A stretch of 13,077 nucleotides of DNA from Eubacterium sp. (lineage in GTDB: Bacteria; Bacillota; Clostridia; Lachnospirales; Lachnospiraceae): the NCBI GenBank assembly GCA_022776205.1, contig JALFIK010000177.1, positions 1 through 13,077 on the forward strand. The letters are read 5' to 3'. The position numbers and the translations under genes were made by a program. Positions 7,396 through 13,077 of the stretch are shown piece after piece. Below the pieces are notes generated by a model that saw nothing but the letters and a program-made list of their open reading frames with translations, was not told the origin of the DNA and ran no database searches. How positions within the stretch are numbered: position 1 is the first letter of the stretch; each line of letters opens with the position of its first letter.

Positions 7396-8328
7396 ATGAG
7401 TAATATTGAACCAAGCTGTGATGTTTCCAAAAAAGGGCTGGTATTTAATATTCAGAGATTCTCCGTAAACGATGGACCTGGTGTTCGTACAATCGTGTTT
7501 TTGAATGGCTGTCCGCTTCGTTGCAAATGGTGTTGTAATCCGGAATCCCAGGAGCTGAAACCCGTAGTAATGTTTAAGGCACAAAACTGCGTTGGTTGCG
7601 GAAACTGTGAAGTTGTGTGTCCAACAGGTGCTTCCGATTTAAATGTTCCCGGTAAGATTGATCACAAAAAGTGTATTGCATGTGGAAAATGTATCGACGT
7701 CTGTTATCACCGTGCTTTAGAAATGTCAGGGAAAGTGATGACGGTGGAAGAACTTCTCGGAGAGCTTTATAAAGATCGTGTAATCTACAGAAAATCCGGA
7801 GGCGGTATTACCGTTTCCGGGGGTGAAGCACTGGTTCAACATGAATTTTTACTGGAATTATTAAAGGCATGTAAATCATTCGGATGGACAACTGCAATTG
7901 AGACAACCGGTATGGCTTCCGAAGAAGTAGTAAAGGAAGTGATTCCGTGGCTTGATGTTGTCATGATGGATATCAAACATATTGACACGGAAACACATAA
8001 GAAATTTACCGGCACAGGAAATGAACTGATTTTGAAAAATGCGATGTTGATTTCTTCATTAGCAAAAAGAATGATCGTTCGTGTTCCGGTAATTCCAGGG
8101 TTTAATGCAACCCCGGATGTGATCGCTGCAATCGCAAAATTTACTACGCATCTTCACAATGTTGAAGAGTTACATTTACTGCCGTATCATGATCTTGGAA
8201 GCAATAAATATGGAATGCTTGGCAAGCAATATGAACTGACAGGAGTGGAGAAACCGGAAAAAGAATATATGGAAGAATTAAAGGCAGTAGTTGAAAAAGA
8301 AGGATTACTCTGTAAGATCGGAGGGTAA
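7396..8328 (+). CDS. Glycyl radical enzyme activating enzyme (radical SAM, with two extra [4Fe-4S] sites)
   Basis: This is a 310-residue activase that uses SAM and a low-potential electron to abstract hydrogen from the glycyl residue (G842) of the GRE encoded immediately upstream. The radical-SAM cluster motif is C39-x3-C43-x2-C46 within NGCPLRCKWCCNPES. It is followed by a ferredoxin-like insert with two four-cysteine sets (C65, C68, C71, C75 and C93, C96, C99, C103), as in activases of glycerol dehydratase and similar GREs but not of pyruvate formate-lyase. The SAM-binding GGE motif is at about 142-144 (SGGEALVQ), preceded by SGGGITV. The start at ATG 7396 is preferred over the TTG at 7381 because GGAGG (7383-7387) is its ribosome binding site. 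The gene lies 39 bp after the GRE stop and one base before metK, so all three are one operon. An extra Cys47 directly after the cluster motif is slightly unusual. Confidence 0.95.
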   Translation: MSNIEPSCDVSKKGLVFNIQRFSVNDGPGVRTIVFLNGCPLRCKWCCNPESQELKPVVMFKAQNCVGCGNCEVVCPTGASDLNVPGKIDHKKCIACGKCIDVCYHRALEMSGKVMTVEELLGELYKDRVIYRKSGGGITVSGGEALVQHEFLLELLKACKSFGWTTAIETTGMASEEVVKEVIPWLDVVMMDIKHIDTETHKKFTGTGNELILKNAMLISSLAKRMIVRVPVIPGFNATPDVIAAIAKFTTHLHNVEELHLLPYHDLGSNKYGMLGKQYELTGVEKPEKEYMEELKAVVEKEGLLCKIGG

Positions 8329-8329
8329 A

Positions 8330-9523
8330 ATGAAAAATGACAGAATATTATTTACATCCGAATCGGTAACAGAGGGTCATCCTGATAAAATGTGTGATAT
8401 TATTTCTGATGCTTTGCTGGATGCTTATTTACATATTGATCCGTCTGCCCATGTTGCTTTGGAGACAATGGCTTCTGAAGACACTGTTTTCATCGCTGGT
8501 GAAGTTGCTTCTTTCGCGCAGGTTGATATTATTAAAAAGGTCAGAGAAGTTATTTGTGAGATAGGTTATGTAAGTGAAGACGCTGGAATAGATGGAAACA
8601 CATGCCGGATTCTTACCAATATTGGGATACAATCTCCTGATATTGCACAGGGAGTCATTCAGTGTAATGGAACGATTGGAGCCGGAGATCAGGGAATGAT
8701 GTATGGATATGCCTGTGATGAGACCGAGGAGCTCATGCCTCTTTCTGTCTCACTGGCACATAAGCTGGCAAGGCAGCTTACAAAAGTCAGAAAAGAGGGA
8801 ATTCTTCCCTATCTTTATCCAGATGGAAAATCACAGGTTACTGTAGCATATGATAGAGAGGGAAAACTTCTTGGAGTGCAAGACATCATAATCTCTGCAC
8901 AGCACAAAGAGAATATCAATATTCAAAAACTTAGAAATGATATTGAGATACACGTTATTTATGAGGTGATTCCTCAGTCATTACTTCTTCCGGATGTGAA
9001 GATTCACATTAATCCGACGGGCAGGTTTGTTGTTGGTGGACCTGCAGGTGATGTCGGACTTACAGGAAGAAAGATTATTGTCGACACCTACGGTGGAATT
9101 GCCCGCCATGGCGGGGGTGCTTTTTCGGGAAAAGATCCGACAAAGGTTGACCGCTCTGCAGCGTATATGGCAAGATATGCAGCCAAAAATATTGTGGCAG
9201 CGGGTTTTTGCAGAAAATGTGAAGTGAATCTTGCTTATGCAATTGGCGTTCCTCAGCCGGTGTCTGTTAAAATCGACACATTCCATACGGAAGAAATGCC
9301 TTTGGAAATCATTGAGAAAGTGGTAAATGAAGTCTTTGATTTCAGTGTTGCCAGCATTATAAGAAACCTATCTCTCACTAAAGTTACTTATAAGCCGGTT
9401 GCCGCTTACGGGCATTTTGGACGGACGGATCTGTCTCTTCCGTGGGAGCAGACAGATAAAGTTGTCTTGCTGCAGAATAAAGCAGCATCTTGTCTGGCAG
9501 AAGAAATATATAAAAACTGTTAG
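8330..9523 (+). CDS. metK: S-adenosylmethionine synthetase (methionine adenosyltransferase), GRE-operon copy
   Basis: This 397-residue cytosolic enzyme makes SAM from ATP and methionine. The hallmarks are SESVTEGHPDK (His17, Asp19, Lys20), GAGDQG (117-122), the phosphate-binding loop GGGAFSGKDPTKVDRS (261-276) and a normal C-terminus with HFGR. Length is usual for the family. The ATG at 8330 is preferred to an upstream start because GGAGGG (8320-8325) precedes it and the upstream 13 codons overlap the activase. It begins one base after the activase stop. SAM is the co-substrate of the activase, so the pairing is metabolically sensible, though a metK inside a GRE operon is not usual. One stretch differs from the common consensus: where most MetK proteins read CETxxxTG, this one reads LETMASED (44-51). 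This suggests a specialised paralogue, with the housekeeping metK elsewhere. Confidence 0.93.
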   Translation: MKNDRILFTSESVTEGHPDKMCDIISDALLDAYLHIDPSAHVALETMASEDTVFIAGEVASFAQVDIIKKVREVICEIGYVSEDAGIDGNTCRILTNIGIQSPDIAQGVIQCNGTIGAGDQGMMYGYACDETEELMPLSVSLAHKLARQLTKVRKEGILPYLYPDGKSQVTVAYDREGKLLGVQDIIISAQHKENINIQKLRNDIEIHVIYEVIPQSLLLPDVKIHINPTGRFVVGGPAGDVGLTGRKIIVDTYGGIARHGGGAFSGKDPTKVDRSAAYMARYAAKNIVAAGFCRKCEVNLAYAIGVPQPVSVKIDTFHTEEMPLEIIEKVVNEVFDFSVASIIRNLSLTKVTYKPVAAYGHFGRTDLSLPWEQTDKVVLLQNKAASCLAEEIYKNC

Positions 9524-9637
9524 TTTTGATACAACAATTTTATGAGCAAAAAAAGGGTCACTCAGGTGTAATTGTTTGGTTAATCGGTCTCAACACTCTC
9601 ACTTTCTGATTAGAATAACAAAACCTGATCCACATAC

Positions 9638-9672
9638 CAGGAAGGGAGATTGACATTTCCCTTCCTGTTTTG
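9638..9672 (+). terminator. Inverted repeat after metK: probable terminator, overlapping the cupin promoter
   Basis: A perfect 10-bp stem (CAGGAAGGGA at 9638-9647 pairing with 9658-9667) with a 10-nt loop is followed by TTTTGT. An outer ACAAAA (9618-9623) can also pair with TTTTGT (9668-9673) around a bulge. The T-run is short, so termination may be partial. The same repeat covers the -35 and spacer of the candidate cupin promoter, so it could also be an operator. The rest of the metK-cupin gap (9524-9637) shows no recognisable element. Confidence 0.55.
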
Positions 9673-9678
9673 TAATAT
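9650..9678 (+). promoter_or_regulatory. Candidate sigma-A promoter of the cupin gene
   Basis: A perfect TTGACA (9650-9655), a 17-bp spacer and TAATAT (9673-9678) make the best-scoring promoter by eye in the window. TATAAT at 9676-9681 is an alternative -10 with a longer spacer. It lies about 40 bp before the cupin start codon and largely inside the inverted repeat described separately. Confidence 0.65.
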
Positions 9679-9721
9679 AATCAAATTAAGGGAATCTTTT
9701 ATATTTACGAAAGGAGTTTTT

Positions 9722-10066
9722 ATGGTAAGAAAAGCGAATATTGTTGAAGTTAAGGAACTTGCCGGTGGAAAGGGGACAGCGGTGGTACACCATATTGTTT
9801 CAGAAGAAGAATTATACGGACATGGAAGAATGTATGCTAAGGTCGTTTTAAAACCATCCTCTAGTGTGGGATGGCATCGACATACCGGAGAGACGGAGCC
9901 GTATTATATTCTTGATGGAGAGGGAATCTTCGTGGATGATGACGGAAGCAGGACGAAAGTTGGTCCGGGAGATGTCTGTACGATTGTTCCGGGACAATGC
10001 CATGCATTAGAAAATGCTTCAGAATATAAGGAACTGACATTTATGGCGTTGATCCATAAAGCATAA
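9722..10066 (+). CDS. Small single-domain cupin protein
   Basis: This is a 114-residue metal-binding beta-barrel (cupin_2). Motif 1 has H52, H54 and E59 with the closing Gly66 (GWHRHTGETEPYYILDGEG); motif 2 has H94 and N98 (PGQCHALEN). The three His and one Glu are the usual metal ligands, so a metal is probably bound. Families of this size include isomerases, dioxygenases and ligand-binding proteins, and nothing here picks one. The start at ATG 9722 is chosen because AAGGAG (9711-9716) precedes it; the 24 codons upstream in frame include the promoter and are not coding. It is flanked by its own promoter and terminator, so it is a one-gene unit. A link to the GRE pathway rests only on position. 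Confidence 0.88.
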   Translation: MVRKANIVEVKELAGGKGTAVVHHIVSEEELYGHGRMYAKVVLKPSSSVGWHRHTGETEPYYILDGEGIFVDDDGSRTKVGPGDVCTIVPGQCHALENASEYKELTFMALIHKA

Positions 10067-10097
10067 CATTATAAATTTTATCCTTTTATGAAGAACA

Positions 10098-10134
10098 AGG
10101 CTTCTGCATAGTATATAAATGCGGAAGCTTTTTC
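10098..10134 (+). terminator. Intrinsic terminator after the cupin gene
   Basis: A stem GCTTCTGCAT (10100-10109) pairs with ATGCGGAAGC (10119-10128) with one G-T wobble, extended by A-T and G-T pairs at the base, and is followed by TTTTTCT. It lies 30 bp after the cupin stop. Confidence 0.85.
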
Positions 10135-10170
10135 TATTTGATAGGAAATTACTCCATTTCCCATCAAATA
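10135..10170. repeat. Intergenic hairpin next to the cupin terminator
   Basis: TATTTGAT (10135-10142), one mismatch and GGAAAT (10144-10149) pair with ATTTCC (10156-10161) and ATCAAATA (10163-10170), around a 6-nt loop. It starts directly after the cupin terminator and has no T-run of its own on either strand. It may be part of a larger structured element or a small palindromic repeat. A CTCCGGAG palindrome follows at 10177-10184. Confidence 0.55.
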
Positions 10171-10189
10171 AAAACCCTCCGGAGAATGC

Positions 10190-10249
10190 ACACTCGCACG
10201 ATATGTAGATGTCGCTGATGTGACTGCGCTCGGTGCGAGAGTTTTTTTT
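10190..10249 (+). terminator. Second terminator-like structure with eight T, no gene directly upstream
   Basis: CTCGCAC (10193-10199) pairs with GTGCGAG (10233-10239); the helix extends past one mismatch by two more pairs. A small inner hairpin GTCGC (10211-10215) with GTGAC (10220-10224) closes a TGAT loop. Eight T (10242-10249) follow. Such a structure after an already terminated gene could end a small RNA, act as an attenuator for the regulator operon, or be a remnant or mobile palindrome. Confidence 0.5.
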
Positions 10250-10440
10250 CGAGGAACTCTTTGTTCAGGAATTTTTTACGTTAGTGAAATAAATAGATTT
10301 TGCGAAGGTAATACAATAATGGTAAAAAATTGTACATTTTTAAAACAAACATAACAAATAAAAATTCAAAAAAATATTGTTTTATTACAAATAATTACCT
10401 AGACTAAGGAAAATAGCACAAAAAGTTTAATTTATTTTTT

Positions 10441-10469
10441 TTGTAAAAATGATAAAATAAATATATAGA
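10441..10469 (+). promoter_or_regulatory. Candidate promoter of the sensor/regulator operon
   Basis: TTGTAA (10441-10446), a 17-bp spacer and TATAGA (10464-10469) lie just before the ribosome binding site TGGAGGT (10481-10487). The predicted leader is very short. The preceding ~190 bp (10250-10440) is A/T-rich with long A and T runs and no feature I can name. Confidence 0.5.
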
Positions 10470-10491
10470 AAGAAACCCTTTGGAGGTAAAA

Positions 10492-11700
10492 ATGAAGACG
10501 GGAAGTAAAAGGAACATAAATAAAAATGAAGAGGACGTTTATGGATTTTTTGAAGAAAAATCTTTAACGGAACTTAGAAATGTATTAATGAATGCACTGG
10601 AAATTCCGTTTTCTGTAATTGATTTCAAGGGAGAACTGATGATTGACAGTGGAGGCATATTATCATTTTGTGATTCAATGAAGAAAGAGAGGAAAGAATG
10701 TAAGGAATGTCAGATGACAAGAGCCTTTGCCGCAGCAAAAAGTGCAATAAAAAATAAGATGATTTTGTTTCAATGTCCTCTTGGCCTGGCACATATGACA
10801 ATTCCTGTTATTATAAATAATCAATATATGGGAGCTGTGGTGGGAGGGCCGGTACGGTGTCCGGATTTTTGCCCGGAAGACGGAAGAGAAGGGGTAATTC
10901 CCTGTAGTTTTAAACAGGATAGTTTCCGTGAACTTCCGGTGTATTCGAATCAGAAATTTGAAGCATCTGCCAATTTGGTCTTTTTACTTCTTCAGGATAT
11001 GGGAAATAAAAGTGCTTCTTTTTCTATTATGCAGGAAAACAGTTATATAGAAACGATTGAGAATCTTCAGAAAAAAAATGAAAAATTAGAAGAAAAGCTA
11101 GATCAATATGAGGAGAAATTAATAAAACGACAGCTCCCGAATCAGTTATTTCTTAATATTCTCACGACCATATCCAGTATTTCCATTTTGGAAGATGCAA
11201 AAAAAACGGAAAATGTGATTGCAGAGCTATCCTCTGTTTTTCGCTATACTCTCGATCAGTCAAGGACATTCGTATCAATCAGAGAAGAAATTGGTCAGAT
11301 AGAGAAATATCTTACGGTGATAAAGGAGCAGTTTGGGGATCTTTTTGATTTTGCAATTCACTGCGAAACGGAAATGGAAAATTTGAAAATTCCGACGATG
11401 AGCCTTTTCCCGGTTGCAGAAAAGCTTGTAGATTTCGACATACTTGCAAGACAGGCATCCGGAACTTTACACATTACTATAAAAAGAGAAAATAATGACT
11501 GTAAGATTTCACTTTGCTTAGAGGGAGAATTCGAAGATTTAAATGGTAATCCAGGATATGATATTTTTGATGAGGAAAAAGTGAATTTACAGATAAATAA
11601 TATTAAAAAAAGGTTTCAGAAGGAATATGGTGATAAATGTCTGCTGGATTTCGGGGAAAAAAGGATTGAAATAATACTTCCGTTAAAGAAAAATAATTAG
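10492..11700 (+). CDS. PocR-domain sensor with degenerate histidine-kinase (LytS/YesM-type) region
   Basis: This is a 402-residue cytosolic protein with no membrane segments. Residues ~20-170 form a PocR sensory domain with its Cys pattern (C60, C70, C73, C95) and the GLAHMTIPV and GAVVGGP strands; such domains bind small molecules, for example propanediol-like compounds. A coiled coil spans ~183-212. The rest matches the His_kinase plus ATPase fold of LytS/YesM proteins, for example LSSVFRYTL and REEIGQIEKYL. The catalytic residues are lost. The phospho-acceptor His of the Q-x-N-P-H-F motif is Gln218 (QLPNQLFLN). The N-box Asn is Lys311 (FPVAEKLVDFD), and no DxGxG or GxGL boxes remain. It is thus probably a pseudokinase signalling by contact. 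The start is set by TGGAGGT; the TTG four codons earlier overlaps that site. The response regulator follows 14 bp later. Confidence 0.85.
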   Translation: MKTGSKRNINKNEEDVYGFFEEKSLTELRNVLMNALEIPFSVIDFKGELMIDSGGILSFCDSMKKERKECKECQMTRAFAAAKSAIKNKMILFQCPLGLAHMTIPVIINNQYMGAVVGGPVRCPDFCPEDGREGVIPCSFKQDSFRELPVYSNQKFEASANLVFLLLQDMGNKSASFSIMQENSYIETIENLQKKNEKLEEKLDQYEEKLIKRQLPNQLFLNILTTISSISILEDAKKTENVIAELSSVFRYTLDQSRTFVSIREEIGQIEKYLTVIKEQFGDLFDFAIHCETEMENLKIPTMSLFPVAEKLVDFDILARQASGTLHITIKRENNDCKISLCLEGEFEDLNGNPGYDIFDEEKVNLQINNIKKRFQKEYGDKCLLDFGEKRIEIILPLKKNN

Positions 11701-11714
11701 AAAAGGGGGATAGC

Positions 11715-12734
11715 ATGTTTCGAATATTATTAATTGACCAGGATACTCTTTTTCGAAAAGCATTTTCAAAAATGATTGCACAGACGAGTGGATGTGAGCT
11801 GATCGGAATTGCAAAGAATGGGATGGAAGCAATGGAATTGATGGATCGTTTCCACCCTGACATCGTTTTTTCCGATGTTATGATTGGAATTGAAAGTGGA
11901 ATATCTATCTGTAATACAATCCATAAATGTTTTCCGGAGACTGTTATTTATATTTTATCCAGTTACTGTAGTAAGGGTACGATAAAAGAATCAATGGATG
12001 CCGGAGTGGCAGAATATCTCTATAAACCACTTTCCAGAAATAAACTGTCGGTAATTGTTTCAGGGAATGAAAAAGCGGAAAAAACGATAGACAATTCTTT
12101 TATGGAAGATTTGTATAATGCAGTGGAAGAACGGAGTTATAAAAAAACGTATGACAGTGCGAAAAAACTCGTAAATTATCTTTTTTGTGAGTGTGATGTG
12201 TCTGAACGTAAGCAAAAACTATTATCACTGGAATCCAAACTGTTTTATCTGATTCCGGGGATTTCAATGGAACAGAAAGATTATTATATACAGAAATATG
12301 AGGTTACATCCAGAGTGCTTAATAAAAGCCTGATTTGTTATTGCTTTATCATGCAGATTGCTACAGAAGTATTTCGACAGATTTGTACAATGAAATATGT
12401 GCAGATGGATAAGGTGCTTCAATATGTGGAAAAGAATATTCATGAGGAGATTTCCCTTTCTGAGCTGGCAGAAGAAGCCGGTATCAGCAACGGATATCTC
12501 AGCAGGATTTTTAAGAAGTTTTATAGAATCAGTGTAGTTGATTACATACATCTGAGAAAACTGATCATGGCAAAATATTATATGGCAACCAGTGAGATGA
12601 ATATTTCAGATATCTCTTTCTTACTCGGATATAGTGAAGCAGGATATTTTTGTAAAATATTTAAAAAATATGAAGGACAGACTCCGTCGGCATTCTGTCG
12701 AACAACACAGAATATGATTTCCAAAACAGCATAA
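11715..12734 (+). CDS. Response regulator with AraC-type DNA-binding domain
   Basis: This is a 339-residue transcription regulator. Residues 1-115 are a receiver domain with phospho-acceptor D54 (FSDVMIG), S82 and K104 (LYKPL). The acidic pocket is altered: D8 is kept but the next position is Gln9, followed by D10, where most receivers have two or three acids in a row. Residues ~120-225 are a linker region I do not recognise. Residues ~233-330 are the AraC/XylS double helix-turn-helix (LSELAEEAGISNGYLSRIFKK and ISFLLGYSEAGYFCKIFKK, then GQTPSAF). The ribosome binding site is AAAAGGGGGA before ATG 11715. It is co-transcribed with the PocR sensor and is the likely activator of the GRE and perhaps the CooS-like operon. 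As the partner sensor lacks kinase residues, its input may come by protein contact or from another kinase. Confidence 0.92.
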   Translation: MFRILLIDQDTLFRKAFSKMIAQTSGCELIGIAKNGMEAMELMDRFHPDIVFSDVMIGIESGISICNTIHKCFPETVIYILSSYCSKGTIKESMDAGVAEYLYKPLSRNKLSVIVSGNEKAEKTIDNSFMEDLYNAVEERSYKKTYDSAKKLVNYLFCECDVSERKQKLLSLESKLFYLIPGISMEQKDYYIQKYEVTSRVLNKSLICYCFIMQIATEVFRQICTMKYVQMDKVLQYVEKNIHEEISLSELAEEAGISNGYLSRIFKKFYRISVVDYIHLRKLIMAKYYMATSEMNISDISFLLGYSEAGYFCKIFKKYEGQTPSAFCRTTQNMISKTA

Positions 12735-12737
12735 TAT

Positions 12738-12787
12738 CGGACAGGAACCGTCCCATTCCGTGAAAGGAAAGGGACGGTTCCTGTCCG
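12738..12787. repeat. 50-bp near-perfect palindrome, REP-like
   Basis: A perfect 17-bp arm (CGGACAGGAACCGTCCC, 12738-12754) pairs with 12771-12787. After one A-A mismatch the stem continues with TTCC/GGAA around a 6-nt loop. It is GC-rich in an A/T-rich region and no T-run follows on the plus strand, so it is not a classical terminator for the regulator operon. It resembles the GGGACGG-containing dispersed palindromes I recall from gut Clostridia genomes; that link is from memory and needs a genome search. Confidence 0.75.
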
Positions 12788-12826
12788 GTTGTAATTGTTG
12801 TGGAAAAATCTCACGATGAGCACAAA

Positions 12827-13077
12827 TCAAAGTCCAATACACCAGAAATCTTTCTGGAACATATCGTCCCCACTTTTTTCACGGAAAAGAGGATGAAAAT
12901 CGAAATTTACGGCACCCACAGGAATTTTTCGCTCGACAGCTTTGCAGATACGTGCCACACCTTCGTTTCCGAATGCGCCACACAGATCAATTGCTCCACA
13001 GCCTTTTTCCAGCATTTCTTTTGCAATATTTTCTGCCTGATTGTAATCCGCACAACCAACCGTATACAATATTATTT
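12827..13077 (-). CDS. DUF6506-like protein, C-terminal part (5' end outside window)
   Basis: On the minus strand the frame is open from the stop at 12827 to the window edge, giving at least 82 residues; the start lies beyond 13077, and the TTG at 13069 is internal. The sequence has the pattern YTVGCADYNQAENIAKEML, then GAIDLCGAFGNEGVARI, then IPVGAVNFDFHP. This fits the alpha/beta family I know as DUF6506, whose function is unknown; the assignment is from memory of the pattern. It converges on the AraC-type regulator across 92 bp that contain the palindrome, so it is probably unrelated to the GRE system. Confidence 0.7.
   Translation of the reverse strand, partial: IILYTVGCADYNQAENIAKEMLEKGCGAIDLCGAFGNEGVARICKAVERKIPVGAVNFDFHPLFREKSGDDMFQKDFWCIGL

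Noticed and set aside
9650..9721. In-frame extension of the cupin from 9650
   Set aside because: The region holds the inverted repeat and the candidate promoter; AAGGAG directly precedes the ATG at 9722.
912..10334. Shared 8-mer AAATTGTA upstream of the CooS-like, GRE and sensor genes (912, 4552, 10327), as a possible regulator box
   Set aside because: The word is A/T-rich and also occurs elsewhere, including inside the hydrogenase gene near 3297 and in the GRE ribosome-binding-site spacer. Flanking bases are not conserved. A motif search over orthologous promoters would be needed.
1..13077. CRISPR array, tRNA or rRNA genes, transposase genes, microcompartment shell genes
   Set aside because: I looked for direct repeats with spacers, tRNA-like arms, DDE or Y1 transposase motifs and BMC-type proteins on both strands and found none.

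Overview
The window looks like the chromosome of a strictly anaerobic, low-GC Firmicute, most likely a gut Lachnospiraceae/Clostridia member. Supporting signs are purine-rich AGGAGG-type ribosome binding sites, A/T-rich intergenic DNA, intrinsic terminators, and oxygen-sensitive enzymes: a Ni-Fe CO dehydrogenase-type protein, an [FeFe] hydrogenase and a glycyl radical enzyme (GRE). The genus cannot be fixed from the sequence alone.

Layout. (1) 1-392: 3' end of an FGGY sugar kinase, running into a terminator at 422-470 that works in both directions, facing a small unknown gene on the minus strand (511-810). (2) 1070-4374: a two-gene operon with overlapping genes, encoding a divergent CooS-family protein and a compact [FeFe] hydrogenase with two [4Fe-4S] sites; it ends at a strong terminator (4495-4537). 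(3) 4756-9523: a GRE of the B12-independent diol/glycerol dehydratase type, its radical-SAM activase and a MetK (SAM synthetase), tightly spaced. (4) 9722-10066: a single cupin with its own promoter. (5) 10067-10491: an intergenic stretch rich in hairpins. (6) 10492-12734: a PocR-domain sensor and an AraC-type response regulator, co-transcribed. (7) 12738-12787: a near-perfect palindrome, then the 3' part of a DUF6506-like gene on the minus strand.

How the genes may work together (inference). The PocR-domain sensor and AraC-type regulator probably detect a small metabolite, such as a diol or similar compound, and control the GRE operon. The GRE carries every substrate-contact residue I recall for the Clostridium butyricum glycerol dehydratase, at identical numbering, so a vicinal diol is the best guess for its substrate. 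MetK would supply SAM for the activase. The CooS-like/hydrogenase pair could handle low-potential electrons, possibly passing them to protons.

Most interesting points. The CooS-like protein keeps all metal-cluster ligands but lacks the canonical catalytic lysine and the histidine proton channel, so it may not be an ordinary CO dehydrogenase. The PocR sensor is a degenerate histidine kinase (no phospho-acceptor His, no N-box Asn, no G-boxes). The GRE has an internal insertion of about 79 residues with an amphipathic helix resembling a microcompartment encapsulation peptide, although no shell genes are in view.
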